Counted from the stretch's first letter, positions 9,442 to 18,458 are shown. The stretch is DNA of 64,000 nucleotides from Thermomonas carbonis (GCF_014396975.1 NZ_CP060719.1:2266001-2330000), one strand, 5' to 3'. Made by a program: numbers and translations. Notes: generated by a model from the sequence alone, not told the origin.

Positions 9442-10554
9442 ATGACTGTGGTGGCCATTGCCTCGCCGGACCGGCAGGTCTACTCGCAAACCTTCATCCA
9501 TCAGCAGATTGCGAACCTGCCGTACACGATCCGTCTGCTGTATGGGGGAAACCTGCCCACGCATCGGGCGGCGAGTCCGGATTGCCCGGGTTATGCCTTC
9601 CCGGGGGAAAACGAGGATCCCTGGGTGCGCGTGCAAGCCATCGCCGATTACCTGGTCGAGCAGAAGGTTGGTGCGGTGCTCGCCCAGTTCGGACCTTGCG
9701 CGGTGGAAATGATGGCTGCGTGCGAGTCCGCCGCCTTGCCGTTGCTGGTCCACTTCCACGGCTACGATGCCTCGCGCCTGGAGATTCTCTCCAGCTACGG
9801 GAAGCGCTATCGTGCATTGTTCGCACAGGCTCATTCGGTGATCGCGGTCTCCCGCGAGATGCATGCCCGGCTTGCCGCGATGGGAGCGCCTCCGGCGCGT
9901 CTGCATTACGTCCCCTACGGCGTCGACACCGACGTTTTCGCCCGTGCCAACCCTGCAGCCAACGGGCCGGATTTCCTGATGGTTGGGCGGCAGGTGGAGA
10001 AAAAGGGGCATTTGCTCGCCCTCCTTGCATTTGCCGGGCTGGTTCGAAGCCATCCCGAGTGCACGCTGCGAATTATCGGCACCGGACCACTGCGCGAGTC
10101 GGGCGAGATGCTGGCGCGAGCGCTGGGGATAGCCGGGCAGGTCCGCTGGCTGGGTGTGCTGTCGCCCAATGACGTGGCCGCGGAGTTGCGCTCGTCGCGT
10201 GCACTGATTCAATTCAGCCACACGACGCCCTCGGGGGACAGCGAAGGCACGCCGTTGGCCGTTCTCGAGGCCATGTCCAGCGGAATCCCCGTGATCGGGT
10301 CACGGCATGCCGGTATCCCCGACGTCATCGAACACGAGGTCCACGGATTACTGGTGGATCCGTTCGACGTTGCCGGCCTGACCGATGCGCTGCGCCGCCT
10401 GGCAGTTGCGCCTGCATTGGCAGCCGGACTGGGGAGGGCGGCTGCCGGGGCGGTACGCAACTTCTACACCCGACAGCGCTATCTCGATCAGCTGGCGTCG
10501 CTCATCGATGCCGCAATGGCAACATCCTCCGTACATCGCCCGAGCAAGCCATGA
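9442..10554 (+). CDS. GT4-family glycosyltransferase
   Basis: A retaining, GT-B fold transferase that probably adds a sugar from a nucleotide donor to the growing glycan at the cytoplasmic membrane face. The 370-residue protein has an N-terminal acceptor domain (YSQTFIHQQ, FHGYD) and a C-terminal Glycos_transf_1 domain. The donor motif SEGTPLAVLEAMSSGIPVI carries the E-x7-E pair, and MVGRQVEKKG marks the start of the C-terminal lobe. It sits inside the oxygenase array, 2 nt after the restored end of the preceding gene and overlapping the next by 4 nt. It is the only glycosyltransferase on the rightward arm. Neither donor nor acceptor is predictable. Confidence 0.88.
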   Translation: MTVVAIASPDRQVYSQTFIHQQIANLPYTIRLLYGGNLPTHRAASPDCPGYAFPGENEDPWVRVQAIADYLVEQKVGAVLAQFGPCAVEMMAACESAALPLLVHFHGYDASRLEILSSYGKRYRALFAQAHSVIAVSREMHARLAAMGAPPARLHYVPYGVDTDVFARANPAANGPDFLMVGRQVEKKGHLLALLAFAGLVRSHPECTLRIIGTGPLRESGEMLARALGIAGQVRWLGVLSPNDVAAELRSSRALIQFSHTTPSGDSEGTPLAVLEAMSSGIPVIGSRHAGIPDVIEHEVHGLLVDPFDVAGLTDALRRLAVAPALAAGLGRAAAGAVRNFYTRQRYLDQLASLIDAAMATSSVHRPSKP

Positions 10555-11510
10555 ACGACTATCTCCCGGCTCAACCGTCGCGCCCTGGCTGGAAACCAGT
10601 CCGCCACACCGTTTTCAGGGATGCCGGACTGGCAGAGCGCATCCATGACGAAGGCTATGCCGTCGTCAGCTTGTGGAGTGAAAAAGAGCTGGAGGAACTT
10701 CAGGCAATCGGTGATCGGGAGCATCGCGTGCAGCCTGCCGATGGCGGCATGTTCTACAGCGTCTACTCGCAGGATCTGGGCTACAGGCGCCGGGTCCACG
10801 ACCAGGTTGCCGCGATCATGCGACCGATCTTCGAGAAGCACTTCGTCGACTACCGCAACGTGATCAACATGTTCGTGATCAAGGCGCCCGGGCTGGCCAG
10901 CGAGTTCGGAGTCCACCAGGACTCGACCACGCTCGACGAGTTCCGCTTCTCGCCTTTGAGCCTGTGGTCACCCTTGTGCGACGTCGACGAGGACAACGGT
11001 GCCTTGTGCCTGGTGCCACGCAGTCATCGGTTCTTCTCGCCCTATCGAGGCGTGTCGTTCCCGTTTCCGTTTGCGCCCATCAAGCACGTCGTACGCGAGT
11101 ACCTGCGGCCTATTCCGATGCGGAGGGGTGAAGCGCTCATCTTCGACAACAGACTGGTGCACTGTTCGCTTCCCAATCGTTCGGCGCGCAATCGCGACGC
11201 CATCGTCTCGGGCATTTTTCCGGCGCAGGCAGACTTCCAGGTGTGCTTCAAGCAGCCGGGACTGGCCGATGCGCCCATCGAGATATTCGAGCAAGGTGCC
11301 GACTGGTTGCTGAACTACCCGAACTTCCTGCAGCACTGCCATGAGCGACCAGTGTCCGGGACTGTTGTTGGCCACGCTCGGTTTGATTTCGAGCCGATGG
11401 ACGAAGCCGAGTTCCGCGCCGTTTGCAGCCGTCACGGGGTGGCTGCGGTACAGGCCATGCCGCCTGCTTCGGCAGAGTCCTGCAACATGATCCCCGAACC
11501 CGTACCCTAG
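10551..11510 (+). CDS. PhyH-family Fe(II)/2-oxoglutarate-dependent dioxygenase
   Basis: Sixth PhyH domain, 319 residues. The iron ligands are VHQDST and LVHCSLPNR; the HQDS form departs from the HQDW of its neighbours. The segment LWSPLCDVDEDNGALCLVPRSHRF and the R-DAIVSGIF 2-oxoglutarate Arg region are typical. An N-terminal extension of about 20 residues precedes the fold. It overlaps the GT4 stop by 4 nt and is followed 11 nt later by the seventh PhyH gene. It appears complete and catalytically competent. The substrate is unknown, and divergence from neighbours suggests a different position or acceptor rather than redundancy (inference). Confidence 0.87.
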   Translation: MNDYLPAQPSRPGWKPVRHTVFRDAGLAERIHDEGYAVVSLWSEKELEELQAIGDREHRVQPADGGMFYSVYSQDLGYRRRVHDQVAAIMRPIFEKHFVDYRNVINMFVIKAPGLASEFGVHQDSTTLDEFRFSPLSLWSPLCDVDEDNGALCLVPRSHRFFSPYRGVSFPFPFAPIKHVVREYLRPIPMRRGEALIFDNRLVHCSLPNRSARNRDAIVSGIFPAQADFQVCFKQPGLADAPIEIFEQGADWLLNYPNFLQHCHERPVSGTVVGHARFDFEPMDEAEFRAVCSRHGVAAVQAMPPASAESCNMIPEPVP

Positions 11511-11521
11511 GCGCGACCGCG

Positions 11522-12379
11522 ATGGACTCCCTGTTTCGAAGCCGCGCTTGGCATGACCGTCTCGAGAAGGATGGCGTGGTCACGCTGCCCCTGCTGGATG
11601 CACAAGAGCTGCAGGCTGTGCGGGATCTTTACTATGCCGTCAACCCGGGAGGTCAGGTACCGCAGTTGCACGATGGCATCCACATGACCATCTGGTGCTC
11701 CGATCCCGAGTACAAGGCGCACATCCGCGAGGAATTGCAGCGACTGCTGCGACCGGCCATGGAGCGCCTGTTCAAGGATTGCAGGCTCGTCGCGCCAGTG
11801 TTCATCGTCAAGGTTCCGGGGCAGGACACCACGTTTCCGATCCACCAGGATTGGAGCGTGGTCGATGAAACCCGCCATACCGCGTTGAACCTCTGGGTGC
11901 CTTTGCACGATGTCGACGAGCACAATGGCGGCCTTTGGGCGGTACCAGGCAGCCACCAGCTGGGAAATCACGTGCGCGGGCCAGGCCTCCTTTTCCCGAA
12001 CCTGCGCGGCGTGGAAGCGTCGCTGCGCGAGCGCATGCGGCAGGTGAGTGGGCCAGCGGGAATGGCAACGGTGTTCTACCATCGCGTCATCCACGGCTCC
12101 CCTCCAAACCTGTCGAACGCACCGCGAGTGGCGCTGGGCTGCTCGGTGCTTCCCAGGGAAGTACCGCTGCACATCTACTTCCAGCGCGACGCCGCGTCGC
12201 CGCTCACCGTGTACCACCCGCCTGATGATTTCATCTATGGATTCACGAATGTGCGCGATCAGACCGCAATGAGACCGCCCGCTGGCGAACCGGTGGCGGT
12301 ACTGCCACCCTATGAGCCGGGCACGCTCAGCCCTCACGATGTCGTCGAGCGCATCGGCGGTGGCATCGAGGCAAGCTGA
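11522..12379 (+). CDS. PhyH-family Fe(II)/2-oxoglutarate-dependent dioxygenase
   Basis: Seventh and last PhyH domain, 285 residues from the ATG at 11522. The frame is open further upstream to 11423, but that part overlaps the previous gene and encodes unrelated residues. Ligands are IHQDW and VIHGSPPNL, with APRVALGCSVL supplying the 2-oxoglutarate Arg. Landmarks NLWVPLHDVDEHNGGLWAVPGSH are intact. A 99-nt gap follows, the first real break in the rightward operon. It is probably an active hydroxylase of the same pathway; its substrate is not deducible. Confidence 0.87.
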   Translation: MDSLFRSRAWHDRLEKDGVVTLPLLDAQELQAVRDLYYAVNPGGQVPQLHDGIHMTIWCSDPEYKAHIREELQRLLRPAMERLFKDCRLVAPVFIVKVPGQDTTFPIHQDWSVVDETRHTALNLWVPLHDVDEHNGGLWAVPGSHQLGNHVRGPGLLFPNLRGVEASLRERMRQVSGPAGMATVFYHRVIHGSPPNLSNAPRVALGCSVLPREVPLHIYFQRDAASPLTVYHPPDDFIYGFTNVRDQTAMRPPAGEPVAVLPPYEPGTLSPHDVVERIGGGIEAS

Positions 12380-12478
12380 AGTCGGTTCAACGGTGTTGAC
12401 GGCCGGCGCTTGCGCAATTGAGTGCGAACGGGGCCACCTTCGAAAATTTCCACCACTGCTGTTTGAGGAGCCTGAGAA

Positions 12479-14068
12479 ATGCAAGCGCTGACCCCCGTTC
12501 AAGCCGTCGAGCCCCAATGGCTGGGCGACATCGCCACTGCGCTTGCGACGGCCAAGTCGAAAGGTCGGATGGTCGTATTGAAGCCTACCGGGCAGGGATA
12601 CGACACCGAAGACAACTGGTGCCCGGCCGCGTTTCATACCCGCGCGGTCAGCCTTGCCGACCCTAACGTTTCGACCCTGATTGCCAGTGCCTTCGTCCCG
12701 CTGCGATTCAGCATGCAATCCTTCGGGCATGGCGCAGACGCTGCCGGTATTACCTTCGTGCGCGAATACACCGACCCGGTACAGCGCTGCCTGCCGCCGG
12801 ACTTGTTCGTACTGAACCCGGACGAAGAGGTGGTCGGCCGACTGCGCTTCGATGCTACCCCGGAGCAGACGTTCGACTTCCTGATGACGACGCTGAGGGC
12901 GCATCCGCAGTTGGCGCCCGAGGGCGATCCACTTTCCGACCACTACTACGACCTGACGCAGCCAGAACAGCAGCGCCTGGCCGACCTGCAGGCTCGATGG
13001 CGCGCAGGCGAGCGCAGCAGCCTGATCGCGCCTCTGCAGGACTGGCTGGCGCAACACGACGACTGGCCCCATGGTGTCGCCACCGCCACCACGTTGCTGG
13101 GTTGGGCGCATCAACACGCGGGTCATTTCGTGGCCGCAAACGCCTTGTTGACCGAAGTCGTCGAGACGCACGCCACCCATCCGATCCGGCATCAGGCCCG
13201 CTACAGCCGCCTGTCTGCCGAGAACTGGGTCATCGGGCGCAATCCATTTCTCGAAGGCGCGCCGCAGCCGCAACTGGGGATCGACTTCCCGGTTTCCAGC
13301 CCGTTCGAAGCGGTGCGCAAACGGCGTATTCACGAGATGCGCGAGGATCCACGCTATCTCTGGAGCGCCAGCGGCCTGCCGCTGGTTCGCATACCCGCCG
13401 GCGTGTTCATCATGGGCGGGCAACCGGCGCTGTTTCCGCGCGAATTGCCGCTGCGCGAAGTCACCATCAGCAAACCCTTCCTGATGTCGGCCTGGCCGAT
13501 CACGCGCGGCCTGTGGCGCAAGTTCCGTCCGCAAGCGGTTCCGACGCCTGGGGATCGGCTTGCGGACGACGTGCCCATTGCGCAGATCACCCGGGAGGAC
13601 GCACTCGCCTTTTGCGAATTTCTCACCGAGCGCGATGGTTTGCGCTATCGACTTCCCACCGAAGCGGAGTGGGAATATGCCTCGCGCGGAGGGCTCGCTG
13701 GCGCACCGCATCCCTGGGGGCACCAGCCGCCCGACGAGACCTTGTGCAATTGGGAGGATTCCTTCGGCGTCCCGGTCGCCTCGTATCCACCCAACGATTT
13801 TGGTCTGTTCGAGATGGTGGGCAATACCCGCGAGTGGACCGCAGATGTGTATCTGGACGATGCCTACTCCCGAACCGCTTACGAGGTGACCGATCCGTAC
13901 GTCGATGAAGATCCCAGGACGACGCGTGACCGCGGGGATGGGAGCGCGCTTTACACACTGCGTGGCGGGGTCAATGGCCTGCCGTATTGCAAGCAGATGA
14001 TGCGCTGCGCGCTGCGGATGACCGGTCGTGACGCGAGCATCCGATTGGTTGTGTCCCAGGACGACTGA
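12479..14068 (+). CDS. FGE/SUMF1-domain protein with thioredoxin-like N-terminal domain
   Basis: The C-terminal half (about residues 300-525) is a formylglycine-generating-enzyme-sulfatase domain: LVRIPAGVFIMGG, the RLPTEAEWEYASRGG motif, FGLFEMVGNTREWTAD and a closing LRGGVNGLPYC. Family members are metal-dependent oxidases (FGE, using Cu) or non-heme iron C-S bond-forming enzymes (EgtB/OvoA), but a DinB helper domain is absent here. The first 150 residues resemble a thioredoxin-like fold: a WCPAAF motif keeps one Cys of CxxC, followed by DPNVSTLIASAFVPLRF. Two C-terminal Cys (YC...RC) lie near the FGE active-site pair but with altered spacing. A GAGGAG ribosome site lies at 12465-12470. No sulfatase is encoded nearby, so the target is unknown; it may oxidise or ligate a component of the exported product. 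Confidence 0.8.
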   Translation: MQALTPVQAVEPQWLGDIATALATAKSKGRMVVLKPTGQGYDTEDNWCPAAFHTRAVSLADPNVSTLIASAFVPLRFSMQSFGHGADAAGITFVREYTDPVQRCLPPDLFVLNPDEEVVGRLRFDATPEQTFDFLMTTLRAHPQLAPEGDPLSDHYYDLTQPEQQRLADLQARWRAGERSSLIAPLQDWLAQHDDWPHGVATATTLLGWAHQHAGHFVAANALLTEVVETHATHPIRHQARYSRLSAENWVIGRNPFLEGAPQPQLGIDFPVSSPFEAVRKRRIHEMREDPRYLWSASGLPLVRIPAGVFIMGGQPALFPRELPLREVTISKPFLMSAWPITRGLWRKFRPQAVPTPGDRLADDVPIAQITREDALAFCEFLTERDGLRYRLPTEAEWEYASRGGLAGAPHPWGHQPPDETLCNWEDSFGVPVASYPPNDFGLFEMVGNTREWTADVYLDDAYSRTAYEVTDPYVDEDPRTTRDRGDGSALYTLRGGVNGLPYCKQMMRCALRMTGRDASIRLVVSQDD

Positions 14069-14123
14069 CCACGGCTTGTGCGCCAACGGCCCTTTGCACC
14101 GGGCTTGGCCGGACGCCCACTGG

Positions 14124-15398
14124 ATGCCCGAAATCATGCGCACGGATGACGCGCCGCTCGAATCCACCGATGCGTTCTGCATCATGCCGTTTGTGCACCT
14201 GCACGTGACCCACGACGGGGCAGTGACACCCTGTTGTGCGGCACCCACCTCGCCGGAGCTCAGCTTCGGCAATATCAAGCAGCAATCGATATCGACCATC
14301 TGGAACGGCGACCAGATGCAGGAGTTTCGCGCACGCATGCGAGCGGGGCAGCGCGATGTACGCTGCACGGGTTGTTACGACAAGGAAGCGGCAGGCTGGG
14401 TAAGCCTGCGGCGCATCACGAATGAAAAATACGCCGAAGAGTCAAGGCAGGTGCGTGCCGAGCAAGTCGTCTCGGTACCAGCGCCAGCGCCAGTCTATGT
14501 CGATGTGCGTTTTTCGAATCACTGCAACTTTCGTTGCCGCATCTGTGGGCCCGCATCCAGCTCGGCCTGGCACAACGACGCCGTTGCCTTGGGCTGGGTC
14601 GCGCGGGGAACGCCTGCTCGAATCACGTGCTCTGACGACGTCGAGCAGCTCTGGCGGCAGCTACGGGCATTGGCGCCGGAGCTCAAGGAGGTCTATTTCG
14701 CCGGTGGCGAGCCGATGCTGATGGAGGAGCACTACCAGTTCCTAGAGCTGCTGCTTGAGGTCGGGAACACGGCGTTGCGACTGCAATACAACAGCAATTT
14801 TTCCCAGCTCGGCTTCAAGCACTGGGACGCGGTGGCCTTGTGGCGCCAATTCCCGGACGTCACCATCTCCGCCAGCCTCGACGGGATGGGCGCGCGCGGC
14901 GAATACCAGCGCAGCAACCAGCGCTGGATCGATGTAATCGCAAACCGCGCGCGATTGCGAGCGGAGGCACCGCATGTCAAGTTCCTGATCACCCCGGCAC
15001 TCAGCGTATTCAATGTGCTGCACCTTCCCGATTTCGATCGCGAAGCAATCGAATCGGGACTGATCGAGCGCTTCGATCTGATCCCGTCGCTGCTGGTGCG
15101 TCCCGCCGAGTACAACATCCAGATCCTGCCGCCGGCGCTGAAAGCACTGGCACGCGCACGCATCGACACCCACCTGGCGTGGCTGCAGCGCGGAGCGAAC
15201 GGCGATCACGGTGCACAAGCGAAGTTTGTCCTGCAGCAATGGCAGAACGTGTCGGCTTACATCGACGCCTCATCGGCGACGCAACTGATTCCTGCATTCC
15301 TCCAACGAACGGCTGCCCTCGACTACCTGCGTGGCGAACAATTTGCGTCGGTGTTCCCCGAACTAGCCCTCTTGACCATGGCCAATAGCGAACAGTAA
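14124..15398 (+). CDS. Twitch-domain radical SAM protein
   Basis: Generates a 5'-deoxyadenosyl radical from SAM to modify an unknown substrate. Residues 134-141 hold the cluster-binding C-x3-C-x2-C (CNFRCRIC), and the GGEP SAM motif follows at FAGGEP. Upstream, FCIMPFVHLHV, VTPCC and CTGCYDKE supply extra cysteines typical of the N-terminal half-SPASM (twitch) arrangement that binds an auxiliary Fe-S cluster. The start is the ATG at 14124 or 14136; earlier in-frame codons lie within the FGE gene. Product length is 424 residues. It is the last gene of the rightward arm, 55 nt after the FGE-domain gene. Twitch radical SAM enzymes act on sugars, nucleosides or peptides; pairing with an FGE-like oxidase is unusual. 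Confidence 0.87.
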   Translation: MPEIMRTDDAPLESTDAFCIMPFVHLHVTHDGAVTPCCAAPTSPELSFGNIKQQSISTIWNGDQMQEFRARMRAGQRDVRCTGCYDKEAAGWVSLRRITNEKYAEESRQVRAEQVVSVPAPAPVYVDVRFSNHCNFRCRICGPASSSAWHNDAVALGWVARGTPARITCSDDVEQLWRQLRALAPELKEVYFAGGEPMLMEEHYQFLELLLEVGNTALRLQYNSNFSQLGFKHWDAVALWRQFPDVTISASLDGMGARGEYQRSNQRWIDVIANRARLRAEAPHVKFLITPALSVFNVLHLPDFDREAIESGLIERFDLIPSLLVRPAEYNIQILPPALKALARARIDTHLAWLQRGANGDHGAQAKFVLQQWQNVSAYIDASSATQLIPAFLQRTAALDYLRGEQFASVFPELALLTMANSEQ

Positions 15399-15535
15399 CC
15401 AGCCTGCTATGGCTCGACGCTTCGGACCTGGCAGTGCTGGATGCGCGGAGCTGTGCGTTCCAGCGGGGCCGGGCCTGCCTGCGGCCGAATTCGCCCAAAT
15501 CCGCATAACGCCATTGAACTGAGCCGAATCCAGCG

Positions 15536-16540
15536 TCATGCACCAACATTGTGCTTGCTCGCGCCTGGCGGGTTGAGCGATTCCGCGCACGCCGCGCCGG
15601 GCGTCGGGAGCGTGCCCTCGGCAAGCGCGACCTTCAACCGACTAAAGCTTGCGTCGTCGAGCATGGCAGGGTACTCCGTGGCGACCGATCGCCACGCGGA
15701 ATCAGCATCGGCAGCGCGGGCATGTCGCCTTCGGACCAACTGGCAGCCCTGCACGACCTTGGCCGAATGAAGGCCAGGGCGAGCCAGCAGCCAGCGCCAG
15801 ACGATCTCGTCCTTTAGGTCTTCGAAATGCTGTTTCAGCGCGCGTTGCCTGAGGACCCGGTTGTCCCCGTGCACGACGTAGACCGAGACAGCTTCGTCGA
15901 GTCGACCGGCAACCAGCTTTCCACAAGCCGCCATCTTCAGCCACATCGCGCTGTCCTGGCACATCGAGAGCTCCGGATCGAACGGACCGGTGCGCTCCAG
16001 CAGGCGCCGGCGGACGGTGATCGCGGAGGTATGCAGCCAGCCATTGTTGCCTTCTACGATCGAACGGAACAGGTCCTCGGGCGCCACGCTGCGATGCAGT
16101 CCGTTCAACACGCGCGCGTTGTAGTGCCTGAGCCACCAGGACTCGAGGGCCGGCGTCGCCCACCAGGTTCCCGCGGCCTCATGGACGCCGTCGATGGTGC
16201 TGTCTGCAGCGAGGATCGGCACGGCGTGCTCGAATCGCCCGGGCAGGTAGTAATCGTCGGCGTCCAGGAACGCCACCAGCTCGCACTGCGAGACGGTGAT
16301 CCCGAGGTTCCTGGACGCCGAGACCCCAAGCGCTCGATGCCCCGGATGACAGTGCAGCTTCACGCGCTGGTCGAGGCAAAGCGACTGGGCTTCGCGCCAG
16401 CTGCCGTCGGTGGAGCCGTCATCGACAACGATCACCTCGCCCACGTGAACCGACGCCAGCGCAGAGCAAACCGCACGTCGTAGATGATCGGCACCGTCGC
16501 GGACCGGCACGATCACGCTGACCTCAGGGGATTCCGGCAT
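15536..16540 (-). CDS. GT2-family glycosyltransferase
   Basis: Inverting GT-A transferase, probably adding one sugar to a lipid-linked glycan in the cytosol. The N-terminal nucleotide-sugar fold is clear: VSVIVPVRDGADHL, EVIVVDDGSTDGS and the FLDADDYY metal-binding DxD at about residue 95. The ATG at 16540 was chosen; a TTG at 16543 is also in frame. Product length is 334 residues. The basic C-terminal region (RLVRRRHARAAD) may be helical. It is the last gene of the leftward arm, 65 nt after the preceding glycosyltransferase, and converges on the radical SAM gene across 137 bp in which I see no clear terminator. Confidence 0.88.
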   Translation of the reverse strand: MPESPEVSVIVPVRDGADHLRRAVCSALASVHVGEVIVVDDGSTDGSWREAQSLCLDQRVKLHCHPGHRALGVSASRNLGITVSQCELVAFLDADDYYLPGRFEHAVPILAADSTIDGVHEAAGTWWATPALESWWLRHYNARVLNGLHRSVAPEDLFRSIVEGNNGWLHTSAITVRRRLLERTGPFDPELSMCQDSAMWLKMAACGKLVAGRLDEAVSVYVVHGDNRVLRQRALKQHFEDLKDEIVWRWLLARPGLHSAKVVQGCQLVRRRHARAADADSAWRSVATEYPAMLDDASFSRLKVALAEGTLPTPGAACAESLNPPGASKHNVGA

Positions 16541-16605
16541 CAACGGCCTCGTTGGATGATTTCGCAGCGGTCAGGCGATCCAGGCTGAACCTGCATTCCT
16601 GATGC

Positions 16606-17436
16606 CTACCTTTCATAGTGATGTGTCGGAAGCGGGGCGACTTCGAAATCGTCGGCGGCGATATTTCCGTGCGCCAACAGGTGAACACGAACACGTTCAT
16701 ATTCGGCCATCACCACCGGGTCATCGGTTGAATCGGAATCACCACCAAGCCCGGCAAGCTTGGTCTCGATCCGCTTCAGCAAGGTGTCGTCCCAGGCAAA
16801 ATGATCGATATCGACCAGGTTCGGGAAGCCACGGGCATCGAGATGGGTGAGCCGGTAGTTGGTCGACCTGTCGTGGCCATACGCCAAGCAATGCATCCCG
16901 CCTTCGTCGAAGACGACATCGGGCTTCGCGGCACACACCTTGCGGTCCCAGCCCTGGCGAATCCTGGAGGTCACCGAAGCGCGAAACGGAAACTGTTCCC
17001 ACAGCGACGGAACGGGTCGCATCGGGACCAATTGGCCGCCGGCGGCGAGGCGGTCGCGCATCCGTCCGCGGACGAACCGATACCCTGCCGCATCGCAGCT
17101 GGCCAGCAACTCATGAATCGCGACGGGGTAGGCATGGAACTCGTCCATGTCGGCGTACAGGATCCAATCCTCGGGCCGGCAATGCTCCCCGATGAGCGCG
17201 CGATACCGCTCAAGCTTGAGGCGGGTATTGAATTCGGCAGTACGCAGGCGTGGCGAAATCCCATGACTCGCCATGATGTCGAGCATGTCCTGCGCACGAG
17301 GATCCGACGCTTCCGCATGCAGGGTGAGGAGGAACTCATCCACCCCAAGGCGACGGTAGTGATCGAGGAAATGCCCGAGCAGGTTTGTCCCGGAAGACAC
17401 GCCAATGGGACTCGCAAGAAAAACCCGTGGCCTCAC
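16606..17436 (-). CDS. Putative GT-A glycosyltransferase (glycosyl transferase family 2-like)
   Basis: A 276-residue protein starting at a GTG that overlaps the UbiA stop (GTGA). The opening RPRVFLASPIGVSSGTNLLGHFLDHYRRLGVD has the shape of family 2 or GT92-like transferases acting on surface glycans. LYADMDEFH contains the DxD metal/nucleotide-sugar site at about residue 104. A frame open further upstream to 17589 overlaps the UbiA coding sequence and was rejected. Closing motifs (ITTHHYER-like C-terminus) are family-like. Coupling to UbiA suggests it works early on a prenylated or lipid acceptor (inference). Specificity is unknown. Confidence 0.8.
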   Translation of the reverse strand: MRPRVFLASPIGVSSGTNLLGHFLDHYRRLGVDEFLLTLHAEASDPRAQDMLDIMASHGISPRLRTAEFNTRLKLERYRALIGEHCRPEDWILYADMDEFHAYPVAIHELLASCDAAGYRFVRGRMRDRLAAGGQLVPMRPVPSLWEQFPFRASVTSRIRQGWDRKVCAAKPDVVFDEGGMHCLAYGHDRSTNYRLTHLDARGFPNLVDIDHFAWDDTLLKRIETKLAGLGGDSDSTDDPVVMAEYERVRVHLLAHGNIAADDFEVAPLPTHHYER

Positions 17437-18458
17437 GACAGTCCCCGTACCCGTGCGGTCACGATGCCGAATTCGCGAATCACCGTCCTCACGGCATTCT
17501 TGCGGAACACGGCCAGGTGGAGGATCAGCAAGGGAAGGTGATGGAGGTCGATCGCCACGAGCGTCACCAGGAGAATCACCGGGATCCACTCATCGTAGTA
17601 GTCGCTCAGGTACAGGATCGAGGCCTGCTGCAGCGTCGCAGGCAGCGCCCGACGCCAGGAGTGCCTGATCACCAGGACAGTCAATCCGAGGAATGCCGGG
17701 TACAGCAGCAGCACGCCCGGGGAAACGCCAAAGATCGCAGCGCAAAAGAAGAAGAAGCCGCCGATTTCCAGGGGAACAAGCACGTGTGAGGTCACTGTCA
17801 TCGCGCGTGTCCTGCCAAGGTCTCGCACCCAGGTCCGGGTGGTGCTGATGGCGTCGTTGCCCTCGTCATCGAGTTGATGAAGGATGATATTGCGCAGGCC
17901 CAGCGGCAGCTGCCAGGCGACCAGTGCAAGCAGCAGCAGGTTGATCTCGCCAGGCTCGAGACCGCCGATGCGAGCGAACGTCATCGACGCCAGCATTGCC
18001 GGGATGACATAGGCATAACCCGCATCGGTCATGGGACCGAGGAACCCGCGCTCCTTCAAGCGGAATGGGGGCAGGGCATAGACGACGAAGAGCGCGAGCT
18101 CAAGGCCCAGTAGCGCAGCAGGGAGCCGCCCGAACGGAAGGATCGTGAACCATGGCAGGAGCGCCGCCAGCATTAGCACCAGCGCGGCCAGGGCAACTGA
18201 CGCGGGCTTGGATCCTTCAGTGCAGTTCGGTTTGCGTGCCGCGCGATCCGACTCTCGGTCGGACAGGTCATTGATCAGGTAGGCGAGTCCGGCGATCCCG
18301 ATGATCGTCAGCATCGCCCCGAGCACGGCCGCGAACGCGGTGGCCGCGGGCGCTCCACTCTTTGCGAGCACGCAATAGGGGCCCGCCATCAGCAAAGGCC
18401 CCTTGTAAGTCCACGTTCGATGCACTCGCAGCCGGCGGAGGATGTGGAGCAGGTTCAT
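17433..18458 (-). CDS. UbiA-superfamily membrane prenyltransferase
   Basis: An intramembrane aromatic or sugar-phosphate prenyltransferase. The two Mg-diphosphate motifs are present: NDLSDRESD at about residues 63-71, matching NDxxDxxxD, and LDDEGND at about 195-201, matching DxxxD. Between and around them are eight or nine hydrophobic segments, and the length (341 residues) fits a UbiA core plus a C-terminal extension. Known members attach prenyl chains to 4-hydroxybenzoate, to heme, or to phosphoribose (decaprenyl-phosphoribose synthase, which makes an arabinose donor). With a polyprenyl synthase at the other end of the locus, a dedicated prenyl-linked sugar donor or anchor is a reasonable inference. 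It overlaps the downstream transferase by 4 nt. About 200 nt separate it from the upstream tandem GT; no gene was seen there. Confidence 0.88.
   Translation of the reverse strand: MNLLHILRRLRVHRTWTYKGPLLMAGPYCVLAKSGAPAATAFAAVLGAMLTIIGIAGLAYLINDLSDRESDRAARKPNCTEGSKPASVALAALVLMLAALLPWFTILPFGRLPAALLGLELALFVVYALPPFRLKERGFLGPMTDAGYAYVIPAMLASMTFARIGGLEPGEINLLLLALVAWQLPLGLRNIILHQLDDEGNDAISTTRTWVRDLGRTRAMTVTSHVLVPLEIGGFFFFCAAIFGVSPGVLLLYPAFLGLTVLVIRHSWRRALPATLQQASILYLSDYYDEWIPVILLVTLVAIDLHHLPLLILHLAVFRKNAVRTVIREFGIVTARVRGLS

Noticed and set aside
11507..14368. 953-residue frame on the minus strand
   Set aside because: Antisense to a PhyH gene, the FGE gene and part of the radical SAM gene; Arg/Gln/His-rich shadow with no family motifs.
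15399..15535. Terminator between the convergent operon ends
   Set aside because: No stable hairpin with a T-run was found in the 137-nt gap.
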